Of a stretch of 35,596 bases of DNA, positions 23,300 to 31,281 are shown piece after piece. The DNA comes from Ruminococcus sp. GTDB taxonomy: Bacteria; Bacillota; Clostridia; Oscillospirales; Ruminococcaceae. A program made the position numbers and the translations under genes. Every line of letters starts with the position of its first letter. Position 1 is the stretch's first letter. The DNA is taken from positions 1-35,596 of the forward strand of contig SVNW01000035.1 in assembly GCA_015066745.1 (NCBI GenBank), given 5' to 3'. The notes beneath the pieces are model-generated. The model ran no database searches. It was not told the origin of the DNA and was given only the letters and a program-made list of their open reading frames with translations.

Positions 23300-24346
23300 T
23301 TATACTACATAATCCATAAGTGTCTTTGGAATAACACTGCTACCAAACTGCATGGTAAGATTCCAGGCATACTGATAACTCATATAATTCATTATCTCAG
23401 TAGCATCATCAATTCCTTCTGTATTTTGCTGCATCTGATTCAATGAAATATTTTCGTCTTCAAGTCTCGCTAATGTTGTATCGAGAAACTGACATCTTGT
23501 TCCTATATTTGAAACTTCCTTCATCATATCATCAAGACGATCATTCATATGCCCGTAAAGAGCTGATAACTTATCCATATCATCGTTCTGCAGTGCATCA
23601 GACATCTCTGTTATTATGTCATATATATTATTTGATACCTCATAGGTCAATTCTTCCCCTGCGCTGTTTTCATAAACAACTTCTGACTTTCCATATCCTA
23701 ATGTTTCAAGACCTGAAACTGATATTTTATATGCAGTTTTAGGATCAACCTTACCATTTACAACTTTTATATCAAGACCGATATCCATGTATACATCATC
23801 GTTGTATGGTACGACTTCACCATCTACCTCATATACACCATCATTTTTCTCTATATCTTCAATTGTAACACCGTTGTAAGTAAGCTTACCATTCTCATCA
23901 CAATTAAAAGGTTGCGTAGCAGCATTTGTTCCGCCAAGTATGTATTTATCATTATATCTGCTGTTAGCAAAATTCATAACAGACCTTTTAGAATTATCAA
24001 GAACAGATAAAAATATATCTTTTCCTATTACTGTATTGGTACCGTTAAGTGCTCTGAGAACTTCAGACTGAACATTTACTGCCACTTCATTTATCGCCAG
24101 AAGATTTTCTTCAGCAACTCCCAATTGTTCTGAAGCAACTTTGATATTTTCCTGAACCTGTTCATTTTTATATAATCTTGATCGAATCGCAAGAGCATTT
24201 GTACCTGCTGAAACATCTTCTGATACTTTTTCAAAAGCTCTTCCTGTTTCCACTTTCTGCATTGCTTTATTCATATCATATTGAGATGTATTAAGATTTG
24301 TTAAATATGCTCTGTTAGATACCCCTTGTGTTATTCGTACTGACAT
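23300..24346 (-). CDS. flgL: Flagellar hook-filament junction protein FlgL (HAP3)
   Basis: This 348-residue exported structural protein forms, with FlgK, the junction between hook and filament. The flagellin-like N-terminal coiled region carries SVRITQGVSNRAYLTNLNTSQYDMNKAMQKVETGR. NSRYNDKYILGGTNAATQPF is the characteristic FlgL motif before the variable domain, and the C-terminal helix follows LDTTLARLEDENISLNQMQQNTEGIDDATEIMNYMSYQYAWNLT. No signal peptide, as expected for type III export. It lies 24 nt downstream of flgK in the same operon, with AGGGGTG before its ATG. Confidence 0.95.
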   Translation of the reverse strand: MSVRITQGVSNRAYLTNLNTSQYDMNKAMQKVETGRAFEKVSEDVSAGTNALAIRSRLYKNEQVQENIKVASEQLGVAEENLLAINEVAVNVQSEVLRALNGTNTVIGKDIFLSVLDNSKRSVMNFANSRYNDKYILGGTNAATQPFNCDENGKLTYNGVTIEDIEKNDGVYEVDGEVVPYNDDVYMDIGLDIKVVNGKVDPKTAYKISVSGLETLGYGKSEVVYENSAGEELTYEVSNNIYDIITEMSDALQNDDMDKLSALYGHMNDRLDDMMKEVSNIGTRCQFLDTTLARLEDENISLNQMQQNTEGIDDATEIMNYMSYQYAWNLTMQFGSSVIPKTLMDYVV

Positions 24347-24370
24347 TTTATTTCACCCCTATTATTTTGC

Positions 24371-25906
24371 TTATCCCAAAGCACCTACCTGATTTATTAT
24401 TACATCAAGCATCTCATCCATAGTTGTCATCATCTTTGCAGCTGCCTGGAACGCTCTGTTATATGTAAGCATACTGACAGTTTCTTCTGATTCGCTTACT
24501 CCTGTTACATTATCTCTGCTGTCAAGCATTTCATTTGAATACTGTTCACAAGCTTCATATCTGTAGTTTGCGTAATAAACATCACTGCCTATTTTGCCGG
24601 CACATTCTGAAATATACTCCTGAAAAGTACCTGTAAACGTTTCTGGTCCATTTACAAACGGAATTTTGTTTGTAGAAAGTTTACCTACCATTTCAAGAAA
24701 ATAAGTATTATCACTGCTTTTTTCATCGTATAACATATATGACGAATCTTCAAAAAAGTCATCTGAAATAGCAATATTTTCTGCACTTACAAGTCTGTCT
24801 GTATAGACAACGATTTCTCCATCTGATATATCGCTCTCTCCTACTAACTTTTTATAAGCTATAACTTTTCCGTTTTCATCATATTCTGCCGGAAGCGTAT
24901 TATTCAGAACATCTGTAAGATTTCTTGCAAATGTATCAAGACAATCCTGATAATATCTGAATCCACGTACCGTACTTTCGTTTGAATTTGTGATATAATT
25001 TCCTCTTCCGTTAATTATATCCGCTGATGCTTTAAGAATTCCGGAATCTGTATCCGCTTTGGTACCGTCACTCTTCCAGTTCAATGTAACTGTACCGTTG
25101 TTTTTATTCAGATATTCTACAGCATCTGCAATCTTTCCGTTAACACATTCATGACCGTTTAATGTAACATCTATTGTACCGTCTTTATTATTTTCTACAT
25201 GTACCTTTCCGAATGCCGATAACTGATCTAAAAGAACATTTCTCTTGTCAATAAATTCATTCGGACCATACTGTTCAGTATAACTATTGGTAAAAATTAT
25301 ATCACTTATTTCTTCGTTAAGTGTTGCAATATCTCTTAATATAGTGTTCAGATCAGCAACCTCCGTCTCAAGTTCAGCCTTATATGCATCACATGATTCA
25401 TTAAGGCTGTCAGCCAGACGATTAAGCATATTAGTTACATTTGTTACAGAATCTGCAAATATTGAGGCATCTGCACTTATATTTACGTTTGTCGAAAAAT
25501 CTTCAAGAGATTTGTACATCTGTTCTATTCCCCAGCTGAGTCCGTATCCGTTACCATCCACGCCCTCATCGATCTCTGACAAAATAGTTTCGATTTCTGA
25601 AAACATATCATTACTTTTACTATAATATGAGGTTTCCGAATATGAATTTCTGAATGCAGTATCCAGTCTTTCATCACGAACCTGCGAGATACCCTCAACT
25701 GTACACCCCATTCCTGTACAGTTGACAGAACTCGTACTGATTCTGTTTTTGTAAGCATATGTATCTATTGCTACCTGATCTGTTCTCTGTCTCGTATATC
25801 CTTCTGAGGACATATTTGAAAGGTTATGTCCTACTATATCCAAAGCCTTCTGACTGGCAAAAAGAGCAGCTTTTGAAGACTCAAACCCCATAAATGTCGG
25901 TCTCAT
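24371..25906 (-). CDS. flgK: Flagellar hook-associated protein FlgK (HAP1)
   Basis: This 511-residue protein is the hook-proximal junction component. The N-terminus has the rod/hook signature SSKAALFASQKALDIVGHNLSNMSSEGYTRQR, followed by the HAP1 segment GNGYGLSWGIEQMYKSLEDFSTN. The C-terminus, GVSESEETVSMLTYNRAFQAAAKMMTTMDEMLDVIINQVGALG, is the classic FlgK/FlgE ending. The length is normal. It is the third gene of the flgM-flgN-flgK-flgL run, 18 nt after flgN, with a GGGGG ribosome site. Confidence 0.96.
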   Translation of the reverse strand: MRPTFMGFESSKAALFASQKALDIVGHNLSNMSSEGYTRQRTDQVAIDTYAYKNRISTSSVNCTGMGCTVEGISQVRDERLDTAFRNSYSETSYYSKSNDMFSEIETILSEIDEGVDGNGYGLSWGIEQMYKSLEDFSTNVNISADASIFADSVTNVTNMLNRLADSLNESCDAYKAELETEVADLNTILRDIATLNEEISDIIFTNSYTEQYGPNEFIDKRNVLLDQLSAFGKVHVENNKDGTIDVTLNGHECVNGKIADAVEYLNKNNGTVTLNWKSDGTKADTDSGILKASADIINGRGNYITNSNESTVRGFRYYQDCLDTFARNLTDVLNNTLPAEYDENGKVIAYKKLVGESDISDGEIVVYTDRLVSAENIAISDDFFEDSSYMLYDEKSSDNTYFLEMVGKLSTNKIPFVNGPETFTGTFQEYISECAGKIGSDVYYANYRYEACEQYSNEMLDSRDNVTGVSESEETVSMLTYNRAFQAAAKMMTTMDEMLDVIINQVGALG

Positions 25907-25924
25907 AAAAATACCCCCGATTTC

Positions 25925-26395
25925 CTAAGCTTTTTTGTCGAGTAAATTCATTGACGAAAATCGCTTTTCCGGCACTGTACCATGCTTATTATAGCACGCC
26001 GGATCGCCCTCATCATAATTAATATTACCTAGTGTTTTAACATTTTCCCTTACTATTTCCAATGATTTGTTGTTATATTCTTTTGTTTTTACAACCGCTT
26101 CCCTGAATCTGTAGAATAAATCCTCAAGTTCTTCACGACAATCTCCGGATTCCGATTCCACTATTGCCCTGAAGGTCATGTTCTCTAACCCTAATTCCTT
26201 AAATAACTCCATACGCTTTTTTTCATATTGTTCTGTTTTCTTTACCAAAACCTGATATTCCGACAGGATTCTATTTATTTGTGCGAGGTCATCTGAGGAT
26301 AATGCTTCTAGTTTCTCTTTCTCTTTTTCTAAAACTTCGTCATAAAACTCAGTATAACGATCCATAAAATCATAAAATTCTTCATAATTTTTCAT
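25925..26395 (-). CDS. flgN: Flagellar export chaperone FlgN
   Basis: This 156-residue helical cytosolic protein has the FlgN pattern: an N-terminal coiled region (EKEKLEALSSDDLAQINRILSEYQVLVKKTEQYEKKRMELFKELGLENMTF), a helix ending in KTKEYNNKSLEIVRENVKTL, and a flexible tail. FlgN chaperones FlgK and FlgL to the export apparatus, and it is encoded directly before them. It follows flgM after 118 nt that contain a long imperfect hairpin (26444-26495). Confidence 0.88.
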   Translation of the reverse strand: MKNYEEFYDFMDRYTEFYDEVLEKEKEKLEALSSDDLAQINRILSEYQVLVKKTEQYEKKRMELFKELGLENMTFRAIVESESGDCREELEDLFYRFREAVVKTKEYNNKSLEIVRENVKTLGNINYDEGDPACYNKHGTVPEKRFSSMNLLDKKA

Positions 26396-26443
26396 AACTT
26401 ATAACCCCGCTCCTTTACGAAAAAACAGATTTTTAAAGAATTA

Positions 26444-26495
26444 AACAGGAATAGCCCTCAACAAATCTTATAAGTCTGTTAAAAGCATTCCTGTC
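26444..26495 (-). repeat. Long imperfect hairpin between flgM and flgN
   Basis: Outer arms ACAGGAAT (26445-26452) and ATTCCTGT (26487-26494) enclose an AACA...TGTT pair and a CTTATAAG palindrome. The minus-strand sequence after it is TTTAATTCTTT, so it may be a leaky terminator that sets flgM above flgN-flgK-flgL. Weak evidence. Confidence 0.4.
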
Positions 26496-26513
26496 TATTT
26501 TACGTTACCCCTC

Positions 26514-26822
26514 TCAGAATGCCAGACGACTGAGTATGGCATCTGCTACATCTCCGGCAGATACGTTATATGTACCAGCGGCAATCTGTGCCTTAAGAGA
26601 ATTAATTTTTTCCTGCGGTGCACAAGCGCTTACCTCAGAGGCAATGGCTTTTGTGCTGCGATCCACTTCTGCAAACATTGCAGCTTCAGAACTTATAGAT
26701 ACTGTATCATGCTTTGTTGGAATACGTCCTGCAGATTTGATATTTCCGTATTCTTTTATGCCCTGTGAACCGATCTCATTGGTTTTCATATATCCATTGC
26801 ATACATTAAAATTAATATTCAT
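26514..26822 (-). CDS. flgM: Anti-sigma-28 factor FlgM
   Basis: This 102-residue protein binds flagellar sigma-28 until hook completion, then is exported. The disordered polar N-terminal half is followed by the conserved helix-forming segment DTVSISSEAAMFAEV and KINSLKAQIAAGTYNVSAGDVADAILSRL, the sigma-binding C-terminus of the family. The ATG at 26822 follows AGGAGT. It is the first gene of the minus-strand flagellar unit, and a sigma-28-like site lies about 65 nt upstream, consistent with feedback control. Confidence 0.95.
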   Translation of the reverse strand: MNINFNVCNGYMKTNEIGSQGIKEYGNIKSAGRIPTKHDTVSISSEAAMFAEVDRSTKAIASEVSACAPQEKINSLKAQIAAGTYNVSAGDVADAILSRLAF

Positions 26823-26887
26823 TTAAACACAACTCCTTTCTGCAAGCGTTAAATATAAATCACCACAAAACAATCCCTCTGTCATAT

Positions 26888-26913
26888 ATATCGGATTATT
26901 TTAGTTTTATTAA
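26888..26913 (-). promoter_or_regulatory. flgM: Sigma-28-like flagellar promoter of flgM
   Basis: The minus strand reads TTAA (26913-26910), 15 nt, then CCGATAT (26894-26888) within TCCGATATATA. The -10 matches the Bacillus sigma-D core CCGATAT exactly; the -35 matches TAAA at three of four positions. Confidence 0.6.
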
Positions 26914-27051
26914 ATAGTTTTTTTAAAATTTATTTTTTATAAAAATTTATCATTGTTGATTGATAACGAATTTTTGTAAATGAAAATTATATTTCTTATA
27001 TCATAATAAAAAATATATATGAGAAATAAAATATTTTTTACTATTTTAATA

Positions 27052-27080
27052 TTGAAAAAAAACTCATTACTTGTTATAAT
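27052..27080 (+). promoter_or_regulatory. Sigma-A promoter of the parA-comFB-like operon
   Basis: TTGAAA (27052-27057), a 17-nt spacer and TATAAT (27075-27080) with an extended TGT form a near-consensus promoter 49 nt before the start codon. Confidence 0.8.
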
Positions 27081-27128
27081 AGATATAATTATAGATTTAG
27101 AATAGATAATACTAAGGAAGAGGAAAAA

Positions 27129-27893
27129 ATGGCAAGAATAATTTCAGTAATAACTCAAAAAGGCGGTGTCGGAAAAACAACAACAGTAAATGCTCTTGCC
27201 GCTGCATTAAACAAGTGTGGCCGACGAGTGCTTTGTATCGACATGGATCCGCAGGCAAATCTCTCTTTTAGTCTCAGAGCCGAAACTGAAGACGTATATA
27301 CGATATATGATGCTATGACAAATCAGATAGATGCTCTTGATTGTATTCAGAGATGTACAACAACAGATATAATACCGGCTGATATGTTATTAAACGCTTT
27401 AGAAATGGAATACACTGGAGAAAACAGAGAATATTTACTCAAAGATGCTCTTGAGAGTGTTAAGAATCTTTATGATTATATTATCATAGATTCACCACCA
27501 AGCCTTGGCATTCTCACTGTAAATGTTCTTTCTGCCAGTAAATATGTTATTTTACCCATGTTACCCGATATATTCAGTCTTCAAGGAATAACTAAAGTTA
27601 TTGAAACGATTCAATATGTAAAAAAAAGTTGTAATCCAAGATTAGAAATTGCCGGTATACTTATAAACAGATATAACAAACATCAGAAACTTCACAAAGA
27701 AACATACGGTACAGCACAACTTCTGGCACAAAAAATAAATGTACCGGTTTTTAAAACTGTAATACGTAACAGTAAGAGCATTTCTGAAGCACAGTCACTT
27801 CAGTGTGACATAATAGATTACCAAAAACGCTCAAAAGGAGCTAAAGATTATCAGACACTTACTTCTGAACTTATGGAACGTGGAATTTTTTAA
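27129..27893 (+). CDS. ParA/Soj-family ATPase
   Basis: This 254-residue protein of the deviant Walker-A ATPase family positions chromosomes, plasmids or protein assemblies. The deviant Walker A KGGVGKTT is at 11-18 (signature K11, catalytic K16). The A' motif is IDMDPQANLSF (about 37-47) and the Walker B IIIDSPPSLGILT. The rest (GILINRYNKH, VFKTVIRNS) is standard ParA. There is no N-terminal HTH, unlike plasmid ParA1b, so it is of the Soj/orphan type. The gene downstream is not a ParB but a ComFB-domain protein, 39 nt away, which argues against ordinary chromosome partitioning. The location next to flagellar genes suggests positioning of a surface machine. The ribosome site is GAGGA. Confidence 0.93.
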   Translation: MARIISVITQKGGVGKTTTVNALAAALNKCGRRVLCIDMDPQANLSFSLRAETEDVYTIYDAMTNQIDALDCIQRCTTTDIIPADMLLNALEMEYTGENREYLLKDALESVKNLYDYIIIDSPPSLGILTVNVLSASKYVILPMLPDIFSLQGITKVIETIQYVKKSCNPRLEIAGILINRYNKHQKLHKETYGTAQLLAQKINVPVFKTVIRNSKSISEAQSLQCDIIDYQKRSKGAKDYQTLTSELMERGIF

Positions 27894-27932
27894 TTTATCT
27901 TTTTTTAATTTATCTAATGGAGGAATTGCAAT

Positions 27933-28766
27933 ATGACCAGCAGAAAAATCAAGAGAAACTTAAACAAAGAACTTATGTTTAATAAAATAATGCCTTCTTC
28001 ACTGTCATCTGTTACTTCAGAGCACAACAATACTGTCAATGTAGAACGTGCTGCGCTGAAAAGTGAATATGTAAAAAATGATGCTTATGAAGAAAACATA
28101 AGAACACAGGATACTGTACAACCAAAAAAACCTGAAATTCAGAACACATCATCTACTGATATCAAAAATACTGTATCAAACATACCGGCATATAATAAAA
28201 TATTAAATTCTTTAAACACATCTTATGTTTCTCCTGAATCACAACCTGCTCCTCAGACTTTTAGTGATGTGGTTTTAAACTCTCAACCGGCTGCAAGTAC
28301 TTCTGTAACAAATTTCAAACAGGAATTAAATATGCAGGATGAAACACCACAATATAATAAAGCAGTTGATTTTTTTGGTGTGAACCCTTTCAATAACATT
28401 GTTACAGAACCGGTACAAACACCACAACAATTTTCAGAACCAATACAAAAAGCTGTTATTTCCTCCGCACCTCCAATACCGGACCCCAAAGAAGATCCTG
28501 ACCGTCCTCAGTACATGAACATTACTAAACAAGTATTATACAGCAAACTCGATGAAATGATAAAAATGTTTAAATGTTGTGACTGTTCATTATGCAGACG
28601 TATAATAACACTCCAGGTTTTAAACAGTGTAAAACCTGAATATGTATATAAAAAGCCTTCAGAAGTAAAAGCAATGATAAGGGAAAACAATTGTACTGAT
28701 ATTGACCAGCCAATAATACATGCAATATTTGATGTAAAAGCAAATCCGCCACACAAAAAATCTTAA
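27933..28766 (+). CDS. Disordered protein with C-terminal ComFB-like domain, ParA partner candidate
   Basis: In this 277-residue protein, residues 1-190 are low-complexity and polar (Ser, Thr, Pro, Gln, Asn) with a basic start (TSRKIKRNLNKEL), probably disordered. Residues about 195-275 match the late-competence ComFB domain: the sequence MNITKQVLYSKLDEMIKMFKCC, the cysteines C215, C216, C218 and C221, LQVLNSVKPEYVY, and the closing IIHAIFDVKANPP. ComFB proteins are small dimers; members have been reported as cyclic dinucleotide receptors linked to type IV pili and motility. It follows the ParA gene with GGAGG before its ATG. The basic N-terminus could stimulate the ParA ATPase, as ParB N-termini do. 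That is inference. Confidence 0.7.
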   Translation: MTSRKIKRNLNKELMFNKIMPSSLSSVTSEHNNTVNVERAALKSEYVKNDAYEENIRTQDTVQPKKPEIQNTSSTDIKNTVSNIPAYNKILNSLNTSYVSPESQPAPQTFSDVVLNSQPAASTSVTNFKQELNMQDETPQYNKAVDFFGVNPFNNIVTEPVQTPQQFSEPIQKAVISSAPPIPDPKEDPDRPQYMNITKQVLYSKLDEMIKMFKCCDCSLCRRIITLQVLNSVKPEYVYKKPSEVKAMIRENNCTDIDQPIIHAIFDVKANPPHKKS

Positions 28767-28815
28767 AAGAAAATTTAAACAAACAAATCGGATTTTTTTT
28801 GTCTATTTCGCATAT

Positions 28816-28841
28816 TTAACATTGAATTAAATTTACGATAT
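28816..28841 (+). promoter_or_regulatory. Sigma-28-like promoter candidate for the gene at 28903
   Basis: TTAA (28816-28819), 14 nt, then TACGATAT (28834-28841) resembles the flgM site (TTAA, 15 nt, CCGATAT). It lies about 60 nt upstream of the ATG. A TATAAT at 28864-28869 has no partner -35. Confidence 0.4.
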
Positions 28842-28902
28842 ATATTTTGTATGATATATCTTTTATAATTCGGCTTTTTAGCTATGTGGGGAGGGAAGTC
28901 CG

Positions 28903-29547
28903 ATGGAAATAACCGAAATGAATCAAATCAAGAACTATACATCTGTAAATGCAAGAAGTAATGCAAAATCTTTGAAAGTTGCCAATAAAGCTTCTGTAAA
29001 AGGTGATGCTACTGAAGCCGAAAATGTTGCTTCATCGAAAGCTCAGATACAGGATTCATTTACAAGACAACCAAATGTTGAAACAACTGATACAGGAATT
29101 TACTCAAAAGAATCAATTTCCAAAGCTTTAGAAACAGCTGAAGAACAAAGGACTCAGGCATTTATCTCCATGATAGAGAAAATGTTTGAGGCACAAGGAA
29201 ATTCATCTTACTTATCTGTGAGTGATATTACAGAACACATTAAAAGTAATTTCACCCAGGAAGATATCGAGGCTGCAAAGCAGTCCGTATCTGAAGGCGG
29301 TTTCTATTCGGTAGACGCTGTTGCAACCAGAATCACGGACATGGCGATGGCACTTGCCGGCGATGATCCATCAAAGATTTCTGTTTTGCGTGATGCCGTA
29401 ACCAAAGGGTTCGGACAGGCAGCGGAAACACTTAGACTAAAGGAAGATGACATGCCTGATATTACTAAGAGAACATATACCGAAATTATGAAACGTTTTG
29501 ATGAGTGGGAAAAGTCCTATGAAACATCAGAAACAAACGTTGAATAA
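28903..29547 (+). CDS. Conserved hypothetical, probably flagellum-associated
   Basis: I cannot name a function for this 214-residue protein. Residues 1-70 are polar and probably disordered. About 75-200 are helical, with a motif chain GGFYSVDAVATRITDMAMALAGDDPSKISVLRDAVTKGFGQA followed by MPDITKRTYTEIMKRFDEWEKS. I recall this SVxxVxxRIxxxAxxLxGxDPxK...GF pattern from uncharacterised proteins (possibly DUF5610-like) of flagellated bacteria; the family name is from memory and uncertain. No signal peptide or TM segment. The ATG at 28903 has GGAGGG 7 nt upstream. A sigma-28-like site upstream and a terminator downstream make it a single-gene unit of the late flagellar class. Confidence 0.75.
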   Translation: MEITEMNQIKNYTSVNARSNAKSLKVANKASVKGDATEAENVASSKAQIQDSFTRQPNVETTDTGIYSKESISKALETAEEQRTQAFISMIEKMFEAQGNSSYLSVSDITEHIKSNFTQEDIEAAKQSVSEGGFYSVDAVATRITDMAMALAGDDPSKISVLRDAVTKGFGQAAETLRLKEDDMPDITKRTYTEIMKRFDEWEKSYETSETNVE

Positions 29548-29617
29548 TTTTTGAAATGATTTTAGCTTTCATTTTTTATCTTTCATTTATATAGTTTATT
29601 TCCGGATTTCAAGGAAG

Positions 29618-29651
29618 CAGACCGGTCGTTTATTTATAGGCGACCGGTTTG
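29618..29651 (+). terminator. Intrinsic terminator
   Basis: ACCGGTCG (29621-29628) pairs with CGACCGGT (29641-29648), and the stem extends by CAG/TTG. The loop is 12 nt, and TTTGTTCTGTTTT follows. It ends the gene at 28903-29547. Confidence 0.85.
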
Positions 29652-29696
29652 TTCTGTTTTAACTACTTCACCAAAAACAACATTCCAAAAATTACA

Positions 29697-29725
29697 TTGA
29701 AATCAGGCATACTTTATGATATAAT
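29697..29725 (+). promoter_or_regulatory. Sigma-A promoter of trmL-degV
   Basis: TTGAAA (29697-29702), a 17-nt spacer and TATAAT (29720-29725) with an extended TGA lie 52 nt before the trmL start. Confidence 0.8.
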
Positions 29726-29777
29726 GAAATTGTATTGATAAATTTTATAGAATATTTTTATATTTTGGGAGAAAAAT

Positions 29778-30269
29778 ATGTATAAGTTGAATATTGTACT
29801 TGTAGAACCACAAATACCTCAGAATACCGGAAATATAGCACGCACATGTGCTGTAACAGGCGCATCACTGCACCTTATAGAACCAATGGGGTTTGTTGTT
29901 ACAGATAAAAATCTCAAACGTGCAGGACTTGATTACTGGGACAAATTAGATATAACTTATTATAAGAATATAGATGATTTTTTTAGTAAAAATGAAGGTC
30001 ATTACTATTTCTTTACTACAAAAGGAAAGCAAAATCACAGCAGCGTATCTTATCCGGATGACAACGTATATATAATTTTCGGACGTGAAGATGCAGGACT
30101 TGATGAAGAACTTCTCCACGACAATCCGGAAAAATGTGTACGAATTCCTATGAGAAATACTTTGAGAAGCCTAAACCTTTCAAACTCGGTAGCCATAGCC
30201 GCTTATGAAGTTTTAAGACAATGGGACTATCCTGAACTTTCTTCTGAAGGAAAACTTACAAAATATTAA
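29778..30269 (+). CDS. trmL: tRNA (cytidine/uridine-34-2'-O)-methyltransferase TrmL
   Basis: This 163-residue SPOUT (trefoil-knot) methyltransferase uses SAM to methylate the wobble-base ribose of tRNA-Leu. It is a minimal-length family member (YibK type), without an extra RNA-binding domain. Landmarks: NIVLVEPQIPQNTGNIARTC (motif 1, with N18 and R23), IIFGREDAGL (motif 2) and the knot end CVRIPMRNTLRSLNLSNSVAIAAYEVLRQ (motif 3). The ATG at 29778 follows GGGAG. degV follows after 18 nt, probably in the same transcript. Confidence 0.95.
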   Translation: MYKLNIVLVEPQIPQNTGNIARTCAVTGASLHLIEPMGFVVTDKNLKRAGLDYWDKLDITYYKNIDDFFSKNEGHYYFFTTKGKQNHSSVSYPDDNVYIIFGREDAGLDEELLHDNPEKCVRIPMRNTLRSLNLSNSVAIAAYEVLRQWDYPELSSEGKLTKY

Positions 30270-30287
30270 TTTTTAAGGAGTATTTAA

Positions 30288-31163
30288 ATGAATAAAATTA
30301 AAATAATGACTGACTCATCTTCTGATCTGACAATGGAAGTTGCACAAAAGCACAACATACACATACTTAACTTTACTGTAATGATAAATGACAAATCATA
30401 CACTGATAATGTTGATATGACAAATGATGAATTTTATGAACTGATGAGTACATCTTCGGGATTTCCCAAAACTTCACAAATCACAATAATGCAGTTTGAA
30501 GAAGTATATACTGAATTTTTCAAAGAAGGTTACACCGATATAATATATGTATCTATCTCTTCAACAGGTTCGGCCACTTACAACAACGCTATAAACGCAA
30601 TTGAAATGTTTTATGAAAACGTTCCTGAAGCCAGAGGAAAAATGAATATACATGTTGTGGATTCACTTAATTATACCGCTGCTATGGGATATCCTACGCT
30701 CCAGGCTGCTATAAAGGCTAAAAAAGGTGCCGATGTTTCAGAAATACTTGCATATCTCGATGAATGGTTCTCATCTGTTGAAGTACATTTTGTCCCCTAC
30801 ACACTCGAATACGTTAAACGTTCAGGAAGACTTTCTGCCGCTGCCGCCTTTGTCGGAGAACTTCTTGGTCTTAAACCTGTTATAAATATAATTGACGGCG
30901 AATCACATGTCCCTGAAAAAATCAGAGGCGAAAAAAATATTATGCCAAAACTCATCGAAACAGCAAAGAAAAATATGATTCCTCAGACACCATATATCGT
31001 ACTTGCCGGTTCAATGGAAGATGTAACGTCAGCTTTTGAAAAAGAAATTACCAAAGCACTTGGTTATCCGCCTGAATATACTGCAAAAATAGGTATAACT
31101 GTTGCATCTCATGCAGGTCCTAAAGTAATAGGTCTTATATTCAAAGGTCAGAAAAGAAGATAG
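30288..31163 (+). CDS. DegV-family fatty-acid-binding protein
   Basis: This 291-residue cytosolic protein has the DegV fold, whose members bind a long-chain fatty acid and, in FakB proteins, present it to the kinase FakA. The N-terminus IKIMTDSSSDL is the family signature, FPKTSQITIMQFEEVY is the typical TSQP-like segment, and VYVSISSTGSATYNNA and VPYTLEYVKRSGRLSAAAAFVGELLGLKPVINI carry the ligand-pocket residues. The length is standard. The ATG follows AAGGAG. It shares a promoter with trmL and ends at a strong terminator. No FakA is nearby, so the FakB role is inferred at family level. Confidence 0.95.
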   Translation: MNKIKIMTDSSSDLTMEVAQKHNIHILNFTVMINDKSYTDNVDMTNDEFYELMSTSSGFPKTSQITIMQFEEVYTEFFKEGYTDIIYVSISSTGSATYNNAINAIEMFYENVPEARGKMNIHVVDSLNYTAAMGYPTLQAAIKAKKGADVSEILAYLDEWFSSVEVHFVPYTLEYVKRSGRLSAAAAFVGELLGLKPVINIIDGESHVPEKIRGEKNIMPKLIETAKKNMIPQTPYIVLAGSMEDVTSAFEKEITKALGYPPEYTAKIGITVASHAGPKVIGLIFKGQKRR

Positions 31164-31170
31164 TACTTTA

Positions 31171-31201
31171 AAAACATCCACTAAAAAAATGTGGATGTTT
31201 T
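31171..31201 (+). terminator. Intrinsic terminator of trmL-degV
   Basis: A perfect 11-bp stem AAAACATCCAC/GTGGATGTTTT (31171-31181 with 31191-31201) with a 9-nt loop is followed by a T-rich tract. Confidence 0.93.
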
Positions 31202-31225
31202 ATTTTTTTCACTCCCCCAAAACAG

Positions 31226-31254
31226 TTGTAAACTGTTTTTAAAAATGTTATAAT
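31226..31254 (+). promoter_or_regulatory. Sigma-A promoter of the polytopic membrane protein gene
   Basis: TTGTAA (31226-31231), a 17-nt spacer and TATAAT (31249-31254) with an extended TGT lie about 28 nt before the presumed GTG start. Confidence 0.75.
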
Positions 31255-31281
31255 AATAATTACCAATTCTAATAAAAGGTA

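Larger units (their letters stand above)
26823..27128. other. Divergent intergenic region between flgM and the parA-like gene
   Basis: These 306 bases, very AT-rich, hold a sigma-28-like site for flgM (26888-26913) and a strong sigma-A promoter for the plus-strand parA-like gene (27052-27080). The middle, 26915-27050, shows only A/T tracts; a bent upstream element is possible but not demonstrable by eye. Confidence 0.6.

Noticed and set aside
28753-28802. Possible terminator after the ComFB-like gene (ACAAAAAATC...GATTTTTTTTGT)
   Set aside because: The stem is almost all A-T with a 28-nt loop, too weak to call.
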